64,000 nt of DNA from Lepisosteus oculatus (lineage: Eukaryota; Chordata; Actinopteri; Semionotiformes; Lepisosteidae), in assembly GCF_040954835.1 (NCBI RefSeq), contig NC_090716.1:9316775-9380774 (forward strand). Reading direction: 5' to 3'. Made by a program: the position numbers and the translations under genes. Below the pieces are notes generated by a model. It saw only the letters and a program-made list of their open reading frames with translations. It was not told the origin of the DNA and made no database searches. Below, piece by piece: positions 22,233 to 51,789 of this stretch (within the stretch, counting starts at the first letter, position 1; every line of letters starts with the position of its first letter).

Positions 22233-25079
22233 CCTCACCGCGCCACCCTGCAGAGTGTAACGCATAGGGAGAACATTAAAATGACTCATAACTAGTTTCA
22301 TGTGATGGCCTGCTGCTGGTTAAGGATGAAGAAAACCTGGCTTTCTGATTTTCAGTGTTGACCAGCACACTGAAAAGCATTCTACTGATGCATCCAGAAA
22401 AATTACTGTGTGGTGTAGTTTTAAGACTATCCTTTGGTGGGTTCTCGTACATCCTGTTAGTATTGGGAAGTCTTTTTTTCCATTTATACTTATAAGCTAT
22501 CAAAATGTGAATTAAAGAATTAATGTGGGTTGGATAATCCATCAGCAATGACAGGAATTCCATTTGGCTGTGTCACTATTAGTGCTAACCTAGAAATTAA
22601 ATCAAGTTGCAGTACATTTTTACTTTGATATCATTTTCTAGCACACTGATGTCTGATGGTGAGGTGGTTTATTTAACATTTTTTTCTGTGGTATTGTATG
22701 ACATGAACTTGCAATGGAGTTCTTTTCTTCCTGGTTTCATTTCATAACCTTAAAACATCTCCCTATGCAGGGGCTTGTTTTCATCAACTTCTCACATCAA
22801 TCAGAAAGGAGCTTTTAAAGTTAAAAATGCAGGCTACTCCAACACTTAAGATGCAGTCTTGAGTTACAGGCAACATTAGTCTGCTCCAGTCACACTCAGG
22901 GATGAAGTATCATAACAGTCATGAGTGGTGATAAATGTACATTTGATTCAAAGTTTTTGGTATATGGAATTAATTATGTCAACCTTCATTGATAAACTCT
23001 GCTGTAGTCTTCTTTCATTTAAAAGGAATCTTTAAAGAAAACTCAATTTGCATATTAAAATGAGCCCTGCTATTACACCAGCTTTTGACACAGAACAAAG
23101 TGAAATTCTGTAGTGTTGATGGATCCAATCAAAACATTTGTCAGAGAAAAGAGTTAAACTTTAACACACCTAATATTAAAAAATAACAAAGAACTAAAAA
23201 AATCTAAAATCAAGTCAGAAGTGCTTGTAAACCGGTTTTATATGATCCAGTGATCTTATGCTGTGCTTTGTTTTAAAAAAGCTGGCTTTGATGTTTCTCT
23301 TGTTGCTCTTGATCATCTGTCAGTGTAGCAGTCATATTAATTCCATGACATGTCAAAAGAATGTGTTGCAATCTGGGCACTTTTCCTAAATTATCTACAG
23401 ATGTTCAGCTCAGAAAATTCCTAACTACTGCATGTATTTCAAAATCCAGTCCTGAAAACAATTGATAAATGCAATTGAAGCACCTTGAGATAATTACAGT
23501 AACCTTAATATCTGTAATGGAAAAAGTGCATATTACTAATTTTATAATTGTTCATGGTCTTTTTATTAAGATATATTGCCATATACTCAATATATATATT
23601 TTATTTATGTACATTTATTGTTTGAATAATATCAATCAATATTGATCCTATTAGGTTGTGGATATAAAGTTAGGATTTTGTTTATTTTTTGGCTTGCAGT
23701 GCATTTTAAAGTAGAAAAGGCTTGTGGTATAATTTCTTTGTAATTTACCAAAGACAAGAAACACTTCTGAAAGTGAGCATTTTGCCATTTTGCAATACAA
23801 AACAAATGTCTTAAAGTACAGATGGAACCATGTCTTACTTCTTAGATATAATCCAATAAACTGAAGTCAATACCAGTTAATGTTTCTTTTGATGTATGGA
23901 CTGAAGTAGATTATCCTGATGTGGGGACTGTCTTGAGGCAGATTTGATAGAGTTTTATGTGGAAACTTCATTTATGATCCTATACAATGAAACATTTCAC
24001 ACCAGAGATAGAAAAGAACATTTCTTTAGGTAAACTAATCACTGATTGTAATCAGTGGTCAATGGGAAAGCTTCAGTAGGACTGAGTGTTCACTTCAGAA
24101 TTCTTTGTGTTCAAATCTGAAATCTCAAAAGTATTTGTAATACAGGCAATCTTGATTATACCCAATTGCGGGTTTAAACACATACTGTAGTAGTTTAAAT
24201 ACTTGTGATTTGTGAGTTGAAACCCCCTGTACTTAATAAATTACTTATGTTCTTTTACAAATTAATTTAGGTTCTTTTTAAAATAATTTTGGATTCACAT
24301 TGTATGCTGTAGTAACCAGAAGAATGCAACTGATAAAATGTGATTTTCTGCACTTTTTTCATGTTTTTAAACAAGTTACTGTATTTATAAAGCCTTTTTT
24401 GACACTCGATAATACATGACACTAAAGCTAATATTTTTCTTGATGTTTAAAAATTATAGAATGGTCAGTAGTGTGTAAAATTATTAATATGATACTTCCA
24501 TTATAAACCGAGAGGAATTACAAAATCAGAATTGGAAAGTTTCATTTGTTGCAGTTTTAATACTTTGCAAAACTATTTCTATTAGAAGGTAAAAAGACTT
24601 TTTTAAAATAAATGAAGAGTAAAACGTACAGTAGCACAAAATTACACTTCACTGTTTGTCTTTCATTTCAATGAAGTTTGTTGTGTGGAATTAGGCCTTC
24701 CTCTTGCGTCATAGAATCTATTTACAGTATTCCTTATCCTGGTTATACCTATTCCAAGACGTTTGCTTTGGTCTTAAATATGTTTACCCTCAGAGGGGTC
24801 TGGAAGATGAGATATTTCCAAAATGGAAACAATTTAAAAACTGGAAATTATAAAAAATATCAAAATATAATTAAAATTGATTCCCAAAAACAAATGTAGA
24901 AATTCTGAGAGCATTCACCGAGTTATTCATGTTGCATATTTTGATAAGCCGGAGAGTGTTAGTACAGTATATCGGAGGAAAATGTTTGAGATTTGAATCA
25001 GCCTGTTTCCAGTGGAAATACTCCTCTACCCCAAAATTAAAAAATGTGCATTATCTACTGTTTAGCTGTATAATGTTAA

Positions 25080-25085
25080 AATAAA
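25080..25085 (+). terminator. RNF141: Likely distal RNF141 poly(A) signal
   Basis: An AATAAA (gttaaaataaagcactg) is followed within about 20 nt by a GT-rich element (tgtataatgtgttcc), the usual downstream element. It would give RNF141 a 3' UTR of about 2.9 kb. Other hexamers at about 23856 and 24235 could serve shorter isoforms. I chose this one for its context and because the AMPD3 3' end begins soon after. Confidence 0.5.
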
Positions 25086-25480
25086 GCACTGAAAAAGCGT
25101 TGTATAATGTGTTCCATACTGACTGTAGAATAATAAAAAAGGTCTTAACATTCACTGGATTTAGTCTTACCTGATAGACAATTTTGACTGTACAGAATTT
25201 TTCTTAACTTTTTAAAAGCTATTTTTCATTAAACCTTATGTTGTGGTAAGATATTTGAAGTGAATGTCTCCAACCTTTCACTTCCCCTCTGTATAGCATT
25301 ATATATTTTTTTAAAAAGCCTACAGTATTATAGTCGGTATACATGCTGTACTTTAGTCTCTCATTTCTATATATTCCTTTTTAATTTCATATACTGTTCC
25401 ATTTTTCTTTTTATTCAAAATGTAATATGGATGAATAGAATTTGTTTTTAGAAGACAAATTACTGCAAAAAAAATTCAAG

Positions 25481-25486
25481 TTTATT
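25481..25486 (-). terminator. AMPD3: Likely AMPD3 poly(A) signal
   Basis: On the minus strand this reads AATAAA. It lies about 1.75 kb downstream of the AMPD3 stop codon (27234-27236) and faces the RNF141 3' end roughly 400 bp away. The 25.5-27.2 kb interval is AT-rich and contains no exon, which fits a 3' UTR. Confidence 0.5.
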
Positions 25487-27233
25487 TAAACCATTTCCCA
25501 TACACACCGATAAAAGGCAGTCGTAAACAATGTACATATGAATACTGGAAACATACAAACAAGCCAAACTGGTTTTGCTGCATGGTATTGGATGTTGGAG
25601 CACGTTTGTGCAGGTTAACATTTACAGAAAGATAATCCAGCTGTTTTATCTACATTAAGTGCTAATGGTGATGTTTTGCTAACAGAGGTCTCCAACATAC
25701 AGTATGAAGTCAACATTATACTAGTTTTAAAATACCATACTACTATATGTTTGATTACATTTAATTGTCCCTCTTAATGCATAAAAAAAACACATATCCC
25801 AAAAAATATAAATCGCCTTACGAAAAATTAAATGAAATCCTTACATCACAGAACTTTAAAGCTTGGTAGTGTACAGTATACCAGAACTTGTTACACAGTG
25901 TGCAGTGATTATATGAAATTAAAATTGTTCAGCAGTTTTTGACAACTGTACTTTTTCAAAAGTAATTTAGTCCTCTCTTTTGTTTTTAATGCAGAACATT
26001 ACATAGGGCCCATCATATATGTAAAGTATAATTTGTTTAGAACAGCAGTACTAATTGTTGGACTAATTTGCATTAGTGCTCGTTCCTTTGCTTCCTTTGT
26101 TGCTTAGGGCTGGCATGTGCTTTTTTCATAAGCAAGTTTTTATGTGCTTAAACTGGAGAGTGTTTAGAAGTCTTGAATAGAAGCTACTGCTCACTGTAAC
26201 TCCCTCTTTACTAGTAAAGCACTACAATATGCACAGCCCTTTAATGCATAAAACCAAGTTTTTACTCTTAAAATCCATGACTTCTTTTAGAACCATCTAG
26301 AATAATGATTTTATTGCACAGCTTTTTTAAAGGGTATATTTAGAAATGATACTATCACCACATGCAGTCCCTTAAGCTCCTCTCCCCTTTAACTGCCCTT
26401 TACACCCGTCTCTGTTTTTTTCTAAAGACGGCAGAATTAGAGAGGGGTTTGCTGCATTTTCAAACAGGTCAATTTGCTGTAATATTGTGAAGATACCAGG
26501 TAACAAGTAATACAAACTTTATATCTGTTTATGTGCATGCATTCCCTTCACCTGTGAACTATTAAGAGTTCCAAAAATATATAAATTGTGAAGATTCTTA
26601 AGAAATTCGTTACACTTTGATCTTCTTTCCCAACATCTAGCTGTATTTTATTATATTTTGCATGCAGCCATCCTTTGCCTCTATTTGTATGCAAGATAAG
26701 CAGTCTAAGGAAGGGAGAAGCAGGAGTGGGACAAACCTAAAGTTCTTTTGGAATGCAGAATTTTGACTTCATTCTTCCAAATTATATTTGTACTCATCTG
26801 AGAGGAAGTGTTGAGCGCATGTCTAATATTAAGGTAGAGCAGAAATTGTATCCACTAACGCTGAGCAAATCCAGGGTGCTCTTGCAAGTTGATGGTAGAT
26901 CAGTGGGTGGCGCCCTTCTCTCTTCTGGAAACTGTTGTAAGTGCCTGTTCATTTTTAGTTGAACTGTTTTTAGGATCAATCTGCTGAAAACTTCCTCTCA
27001 GTATTAGCTTAAAAAGCATACACTGAAAAACATATCAAGGCAATGCTTTCTTCCAAAAGGCACTAGGGGAAAAAATACCATTCGTAAATAAGAATGATTT
27101 CACCCAAACTTTAAAATGGGCGATTTTGTTTGTTGTTTTTGTGTATGGTCCTCGGACTGCATATAAAGATACCATACTATTTGAAGAGAAAATCCATGCA
27201 CTGATGCAAAATTTCTTTAGCCATTTCTTGTAA

Positions 27234-43446
<16,213 letters not shown>

Positions 43447-43556
43447 TTAAATATTGCTCGAGTTCAAAGACAAAGGTGCTGCAGATCAGCCAGCTGTGCT
43501 CGGACACCGTATCTGGTCCAGTCCAGCTCTAAAACTCAAACTGTCGTTGGTGGAGT

Positions 43557-43562
43557 TTATAT
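43557..43562 (-). promoter_or_regulatory. AMPD3: Possible TATA box of AMPD3
   Basis: On the minus strand the sequence reads gaaaatataaactcc. It lies about 110 bp upstream of the AMPD3 start codon (43446-43444), which would put the transcription start near 43530 and leave a 5' UTR of roughly 85 nt. It is not supported by any other core element I could recognise. Confidence 0.35.
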
Positions 43563-45119
43563 TTTCTTGAGTGTCCTCTCTATTTTAAGAAGCCGATGGC
43601 ATCAGAGGTAATAATCCTTATGGTATGCAACAACAGCAAACATAAGGGAGCTTGTTTCGATCCCTACTATGATTTGGGGTGAATTTTATCACCCACTGAA
43701 TCCACTGTGATCGAAGGCTCAGAAAACTAAGAAACAACCGATAAGTTTTCCCATTTGTAAGAATCCACTGATAAAAAGGAAATGCCATGCGCAGACAGTG
43801 AATAACAGCGGTGTCTCACATATTGCATTACTCTAACACATTAAGGGCACAAAAGCCACACACATTCTGTTTCTAGAACTTGCAAGTGTTTTCCAGGAGA
43901 GGGATTGGGTAGCTATCACTAGGGCAAATCTGTTCCAGAGCCTTACTGCAGAGCTCTTACACTGACCTTGGCTTACACCAATAAGCCGCATAATGTTACA
44001 GGACTCGCAGCTCAAAATAAATAATCCGTATTAAGTTATTTGGATCTCGGTAAGTCATGTCATTCATCAAAGAAAGAATTTTGTTTATTTTTATTTTCCC
44101 CGCTGAGGGCTGTAACAGATCCAGCCCTGCGATAACTAAAAAGATTTAAAACTAGGTGATGACATTGAAATGCCAGCTTGCTGACTAATGTTTCATTCCT
44201 ACTCCTCCTGTCTGACTACAGGCGATCGAAACAAAAGGGGAATGAAACATCCATGTTCTGAGAAGGATGCTTGGGCCTTCTGTTTAGAGAACAGGATACA
44301 GTCAATCAGGAATTTATAGCAGATGCAAAGCACTGTAAGCACTACAATCTAAGTGCACAAGCTTTAACTATAAAATATACAGTATTACCTTTATTCTTTA
44401 TTCTGCTTTGGAATGGAATTTAGCCTCCTGCCTTCTCGATCGAAAGCTTTGCAGAGAACGCAAGCCAGAGAGATTTGTTTTTATAATTTCCCAGCCCAGC
44501 GTATCCTAATACAAGTGCTCAGGCTCAAATTTCCTTTTGAGGAAGTGAACGCCTACCTTATAACATGGCTAACCTTCAAACCAGTTCCTACTGAGCATGC
44601 CTGTGTTTCTAAAAGGGATCAGTCAAACAATGATTCACTTATACTTTTCTGAGACCTATAAATAACTTACACCTGTAAGTTTAATGAGAGGAACAAATTG
44701 CCCCAAAGACCTATATTGTTATCTTCTTTTATCCTGACAGTTTAAAAAAAAAAGTGTTCTGTAAGTACTCAGAAATGGCTGAAGATTTTTTTTTATTATT
44801 TCCTTTATTGATGTGGGAGACTGTAGAGCTGCAAAAACCAATAGATCAAATGACAGGAAGTTTTTATCTTGTTAATGGTGGAAAATGCAGATCATCATGT
44901 TATTCACCAGAAAACTGATTTATTGTTGATAGGGTAAATCTCAATAAAGGGTATGAGCCTAGGACTACAGATCAGCAAAATAAATTGCTTTTTCTTGACA
45001 ACATTCACAAAGTACTGCACAGCTGATAATGTGTATGACCTCTTCCAATTCGCTTATACTTTGATGCACTGTAAAGAAATAAATCGCTGAAATGGGTGAA
45101 GTTAATATAAACAGTTTTA

Positions 45120-45565
45120 CCCCTTGTAGTCTGACCTTATCGGGTATTTGAAGCTCAGCAAGGTTAGGCTTAGTCAATACTAGAATGGGAACTGCAAAAT
45201 AAGACCAGGTTGCGAATGAGAGTACTGCTGGTAGACCAGTAGGTGGCGATCTTCTGTCTGGACAAGAATTTCCAGGCAACTGCCCCAGGGACCCAAGACA
45301 GTGAGCTTTAAGATGCCCTTTTCTTTAGCTTAGACTTTAAACCAAGCTAGCAAGAGTAGAGGTGTTTATCCTAGTGTCCCGTTTTAATCCATACAGTAGC
45401 CTCCTTAAAGTCCCCCCTTAATTCACGTACTGGATAATCTCTAATGGTGGTGCAGAATGGCTGCTGTGCATCACCTAGATGAATAAAGAGAATCCTGCTC
45501 TATGTGCAACACCTTGGGATCCTTTGAGACAAATGCAAGGTATTATTATAATAATAATATACTGT
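45120..45565 (+). repeat. 5S rRNA-derived SINE, nearly complete
   Basis: The 5S-like head is visible at about 45130-45200 (tctgaccttatcgggtattt, aagctcagcaaggttaggct, gtcaatactagaatgggaac). The body has tagactttaaaccaag and agagtagaggtgtttatcct. The 3' end has ggctgctgtgcatcacctag and accttgggatcctttgagac, and finishes in a TTA/ATA microsatellite. This copy shows both ends of the family and is more complete than the one at 800-1296. Confidence 0.8.
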
Positions 45566-46349
45566 ATCCGCTTTCAGTTATGGGGTATCTCACCTCCGAT
45601 ACCTTTTCAAAATTCAGACTGAAACTTGAAGACATGCATCTCGTATGAAGACAAATTATCAAGCCCCAATGGCAGCAAAAATGAACTCCATAGAATTATT
45701 TTCTGCAGTTTTAAATTATTTCTAAAAAATGTCTCAAAGTTTATAATACAGACTTATTGTAAAAATGTTACCAGATTTGTTTAAAACATCTTAATAAAGC
45801 CCCCTTGAACCCTTTAAGTCCTACAGCCTGTGACTATGTACAAGCAGGATATAAAGGGTATGGTAGAAAATCATTGTGTAGGTGTTTTGCTATGCATACG
45901 GTATGTATTTCAAATGCAGTTGCCTGAAAAGTATTCCTTATTCTTCTCTTGTCCAGAGAGGAGTGCTGCTCTCTCTGGTGCCTCAGTTCTGATAACTCTT
46001 CCGACAGCTAGAGGAAACCTTTTTAAAACTGAAAGAATGAGTCCCTTGGGAAAGGTCCTTGACTATACATATGCAAGACCCTAAAGAGGAAAGAAATATT
46101 GGTGAGCAAGATTGTTAAGGATAGGGGTGTTAGTAGGCACATCCCTCATACTGTAGATCAGTGTATGTCCCATAACACACACACAAACCTGTCTGAGGAT
46201 CTGAAGTAGGAGAAAAGCCCTTTATTTACAGTCACTAGTGTTACCAGTAATTGATTGTAATTATGCTGGGTTTAATGTTTTATGATACAGGTTGAAAATA
46301 AGATCAGAACATTTACATACACTTTAAATATCAAGTGTTTTGAATTGCA

Positions 46350-46530
46350 ATTAATAAAAATAATTCTTGGCATTTGAACTCTATCAAAAAATGATCCAAA
46401 AACACTTTACATGTAGGACAGAATCCACTTCATCAACCACTGAAGTGCAGTCATTATGAGCCTATTAAATTAAGGGGAACTTTAGGGAGGCCAGGTTGTG
46501 CAACCCTAGAGTGGTATTAAAACTGTGTGG
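46350..46530 (-). repeat. SINE 3' half, reversed
   Basis: Read on the minus strand, this piece has the 3' half of the same SINE family, including the blocks seen on the plus strand as ccacttcatcaaccactgaa and gaactttagggaggccaggt. The second block recurs, slightly altered, inside the copy at 63310-63770. Confidence 0.65.
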
Positions 46531-49500
46531 GTTTTTCAAATTGATTTCCAAGAGACAAACTGATTAAATAAGGTGAAATATGTAAACTGTAATGGTGTTC
46601 ATTCTATCACTGGAAATTGCAATTGTCAGTTTCAACCATTGTCAAAGCCATTCGTTTCTGAGAATTAATGCGTTCTTCTCAGCAAAAGACACTTAAAGAT
46701 CACTGCATACCATTCCTTCTACAGTCTTTCTCAGAAAATAATTGACGTGGAAGTCTAATGTCCTACTTGTTCTCAACACAATAAGAGTGAATCAACATTA
46801 AAGAGTCAATCTTTCAGTACTCTAAATGGGAATTCAGAATGTTTCAAAAATCCATAAAAATGTTATGGAGTACTGCAAACTATACAGTAGGAATCTAAAG
46901 TTTAATATACCAACATATGAAATAAGTGATACAAAGAGTGGGTGGATTTGAAACGAATGTTTATTGTTCATTATTTTATCTTTGTTCTGTATTTCTGGAT
47001 TTCACCGAGTTATGAAACAGGTTAACTGCATCACTATACTTACAATAGCTTGTAAATTACAATAACTTGTGAATTTGAGATGCTTTTAATGCTACAAACT
47101 GTATATTCTATGTGAGCCACCTTAAAATAAAGACACTATTGCTAAATAAAGCAATGACTGTCAATGCCAGGCTATGAATATCACCAGGTGTTGGGTAGTT
47201 TTAGGCAGCACCTATTATAGTAGTCGCTCAGCTCAGCTGGCATTACAAAGCACTTATAACACAACAACAGCGTTTCAGTCAAACGATATGCAGCTATGAC
47301 TGTTTTAACATCCACCTTTTAGCACAGGAAGGACTAATCTCACAATTGAATAGCCTGTGCTAGAGCCCATGACATCAACCTTGTTTTGAGTAAAACAGGT
47401 TGGTAAAATACATGTGGAATTTTCCAGTCACGTTTCTCCCTTTATTGTTTTCAGGTTTGCTTGGCGGTCCAAATAACATGTAGTAGATAGGCGACGTGCT
47501 AAACTACCTGTTTTTTGCACTGCAGTGTTGGAATGCAGAAGATCAGACATCTGTACTATAATGCACACAGACACACAGCTCTCAACCTCCGAACAAGCCT
47601 TGAGCATTGTCCGTTGCATCTCACCATTAGCACACAGACAGTTTTCCATTACTAACTGGGATCTCATTTGACGAGTGCCAGAAAGTGCTGACTTTCCATA
47701 CTGCAAAATGTTCTGAAGTCTATCATTGCTCTTATCTATGCTAAAGAAAGCTCTGTGGTTTCAACCAAAAGGCTTAAATAAACTCCGTATAATGCAGATT
47801 ATGCATCAGCCCATCACAAATCATATCTCTAATAGGCAACCAGCAGTCATTCTGTTAAGAGTTAATCCAGGCAGGTTAGCGTACTTCCCCAGAGCACTTA
47901 TACAGCACTGACCTCCAATCAGACCAACCTAAGCATTCCCAGTTTCCACAAACTCCCTTCATTAATCCAAGTACTGTACATACCATTTCCAAAGACTGGA
48001 GTGGACTGTTGTTTAGAGGAGGCAAAGTCTCTTCTTTTGATCATACTCATCTTCTGATCCTGGTCATTTTGTTGAAAGGAAAACAAGCATTTAGGCCTGA
48101 CATAACCAATGAATTACAGTGCTGCCCATTAATGATTAACAAACTCAGCCATATCTAATTAACACTCGGTTTACAGGAATGATGGCAGATTCAAATACAT
48201 TGGGTAAACCAGGCTACATGTGTATAACATCATCATCATTACTATTACTATCAATCACCCTTTTTACATTTGGAATTGGACATTGAGTTTGGAAAGGACC
48301 ATGCAGAGAAATCATGCAAAGGGCTCCGTTTGTTCTCCAGAGGTTAATGGGCTAGACATCCGAGTGAAATGTTTTTACTGATGCAGGGCAACTGCAAGGC
48401 GGCCCCAGGGCTGGTGACATGAATCAAATGACATCTCTTAGAGTTCCAAAGCTGATTTAGATGAGCTACAGAGTGACAAACCCAGACAGATTAGCTGCAT
48501 TTTAAATGAGACTTGGGTAAGGCTTCACATTCTCAGTGCCTGCGATTTTAACAGCCCTGAATGTGACCAGTCAGCACCCCAGTATGTGGGAGCCAGCAAT
48601 GAGTTTTCATAGTGCATCCCAAGTCCTGGGTCTTCCTGTATCGTTTTTCTATACTCTCCATCTGTGCAATGACATCAGGCCATTCCCTAATCCCATAAAA
48701 TCATGAGAGGATAATCCTGTAGGGCAGGCATTGTGTGGAACCACCTTTAAAACAATATAGAAATGCATTTTCCAAAAGATTTTTACCTATTAGATTTTGG
48801 TCTGGGCTTCTGCAAAATGGCAAATAAAAACAGTTGAGTTGTTGCTTAAAAAATAAGCAAGGCATGACAAATATTTAGAAAAAGGTCACATGTTTACGGG
48901 AACATGCAAAATACTTGTAAAAAAGATGGTTGACTGCACTTTAAGAAAAAAAGCTTGTCACTCCACCACAGAGCTGCAGCTTCAACATGCCACACTCGTG
49001 CTCTTCACAGATAAGTGAAAGAGGAAGGAGAAACTAAACTGAAGGCACATTATGCTAACTAGTAACACCAGCAATGCTTAATTTGTGTTGATCCTTTCTG
49101 CAATGCATCTATAAAATGAAAGATGTACCCTGTGCATAACCGTTTTGAATCCCCCCTTCTTATTTCATTGCTGTAAAAGGCAGGACTTAGACCGTTTGTG
49201 ACAGCCAGGTCACACAACACATTACAGAGCGCTGAAGCCACAGAGCTTACATTTCAAGCCAGTGTGTGGTTTCTCATGTTTACATTTCAAGTCAAGACTC
49301 GCCCAGCAAGCACTGTACCGGTTTTCTCAAACCTGAGCTTGGTTCCGAAAAAGAATGCTAAATAATGCCTATGTTTTTTTGCTAACATTTATTAATTCTT
49401 GCTAAGCATTATGTTTGTTTCTAAAGAACGACGCAAAATCTTACGGAAACAGTTACGGAATATGGTCTGGTCGATGACAAAAGAGAAATAGACGTTCTCA

Positions 49501-49589
49501 TACCTAACCACTGTACTGTTTTAGTCGTGGCATACAGTAGGGATTTTTTGCATCAGTGTATGAAACTCCAAAGATTTCAGTGTACTTAC

Positions 49590-49740
49590 CTCTGGCAGTC
49601 TCAGCACCTTCTAAGTTTGAACCCTCTTCCTTGTTGTTGCACCGGATATATGAACGTCTTACAATTTCTGCTCTTCTTGCGGTTGTTGGTGATGATAAGC
49701 ATTTAGCGCAGGGCTCCCGGGCATCAGAAACATCCGACTT
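49590..49740 (-). other. Candidate alternative 5' exon (minus strand)
   Basis: On the minus strand a strong splice donor follows position 49590 (gactgccagag then gtaagtaca). The preceding 100-150 bases are relatively GC-rich and contain no frame that continues through the donor from an ATG. If spliced to the AMPD3 exon starting at 37729 it would be untranslated, with translation beginning at the internal MPRQFPK methionine. It could also belong to an unrelated non-coding transcript or be fortuitous. Confidence 0.25.
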
Positions 49741-51789
49741 AACTCTTTCACTGCCGTTACGTTTTCAATCTGTTTTACTGTGGAAAACAAAGCAAATCAG
49801 CAACACACAATAAAAAGCAACACTTCTCAATATTAACTAAATATAATAGCTAATGCTTTTTATTAACAAAATAGGATGTTTTCCATTTGTGAGAGTTCCT
49901 TGTAATGAAACGTTTTTTTCTTTTAAAGATTATATTTATATTTTAAATATATTTAAAAATTATATTTAAGTTGCTTTCTTCTCGTTCTCCAAAATGATAC
50001 ACGCACATCTGTGCCCATTAATTCCTGATGATACATGTTCAATTTTATAATTAGGCAACACAAGTTTCTTTTTTTGTCGGTTGCTTCTCCGTATTTCCCC
50101 AAATCGGCCTGTAAATTTTAAAAAAATGTTTAAATTCAACACAATTGGCACCGGGTATTAAAAAATCCGGAAGTATTCTAGTTATGCATAGTTAAAAGGT
50201 AAAGGCGATGTGTTCAGAAAATCAGCACTGGTGTGATCATTATCTTGGCAACCGAAATTTATAGGAAAATGTGTATCACAATTCATTAAAATAAGCCCAA
50301 CAACAATATTATGTTTACAACAATCCAGTAATTACTTTTTGTCTCTGTACGCATGGAAGTACCTCAATATTACTTCCTGCTATTTTCACACTTCTAATGT
50401 CAGGAGAAAGAGTTATTCTTAGTTTTATTCCTGTGCTAATTGAATATAATATTAATGGTTTAGAAACATCATTTTAATTTTGCATCCTGGTCTTTTAGCC
50501 TTTTTCATCCGGCTTGCTTTAACTTCCTTCACAGGTATCACGAGGCGGGTGTGTCACCTTACCTGGAGTTTACCGGTTTTTTCTATTTAAATAAAGTCCA
50601 GACTCACACAAATGCAGAGATTACACGAAAACTGCCTTAACTTCTATCTTTAAGTAACTGCAGAGACCAAAATAATACAACACGTTTCCACTGACAATTG
50701 ACACCGTTAGGACTCAAAAAAAAAAATACAGGAAAGGCATTGATGTTCTTAAATCAACGATTTTAGTTCCTTTTTACTCTATGCTTAAAAAGTCAAAGGG
50801 CGTCATCTTCTGGATATATGGTGTCATTACTTCTTCAAACGATAAATGTGGGACAGCTGTGCTTATATGAACGCAGGGGTGACTTGTTTCACATTGAGAT
50901 TTACCGTGGAACCGGTTTATTGATCTGGATGAAAGAACTAATTACAAATCTGGATACCCGAATATGCTGTGCACTTTCCAATACGATAGTGCAGCGGAGT
51001 CAGATCAAACTGACCTTGAGTAATTCAATCAAAAAGAAGCTGTGAGATCTTGTTTGGCATTCTTAAATTTTCGTGCCTCCCTATACAGGAATACAGTTAG
51101 GGGATTAACACAAGCCTCTTAAACTGGCAATACTACAAAAGGCATCAACAGATACTTAACCAAGAATAAGTGAAATGCCTTTTTGACTAATGATGAGACC
51201 AAAGGTGCTTACAAACTGGCATAAAAGGGCTGCTGTATTCTCTGTGATGGGATTTACAAATGTTCGGTCTGTACTGAGGCTGAGCGTCTGAGCGCCTCTG
51301 GTATGAAGAGTAAATCTCGATTCACGTGTTTGGGGTTCTACAGGCGCTAGGTTAAGGTTCGGGCTAATCGCAGAAAATACTGAAAGCAATGTTTAATTAA
51401 AATGGAAATCTTCAAATTTCCTTCGTCACCAGACCGAAAGGTGTTATAGAAAGTTAGTGCCGCTTTTCCCATTTGTTCTGAAAAAATAAGTCAAAAGGTA
51501 TTTCGATTTCTGACATGAATAGCTGAGTATGAAAAACACGTCCTGTTAGTAAAACCCTGTCAATTTCTCTGTGGGGATCTTCCCCAGTACTTCAACGGCT
51601 GTGAAATTATTGTCAGTTACAATCTTCTCAATTACAAGATTATGTATCAGGTGACACCTTACAGTATCTTTACCTTACAGTACTGCATGGGTTGAAGGTA
51701 ATTGATAGAAATGTGCTCAGGAGTTCCTGCTCATTAAAATTACAGATAATTTACATCTCTTAGATGTACTGTAGGTGAAGCTTTCAAAT

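Larger units (their letters stand above)
43620..49500. other. Upstream flank of AMPD3, no gene recognised
   Basis: No gene could be built on either strand. The section at 44100-44260 carries a GATAA core near 44134 and a TGCTGAC (half MARE/NF-E2-like) near 44178. Two SINE copies in opposite orientation lie at 45120-45565 and 46350-46530. The interval 48280-48620 is non-repetitive and moderately GC-rich, and may be conserved non-coding sequence, but this cannot be judged here. A short CAT/CTA microsatellite lies near 48228. Confidence 0.5.
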
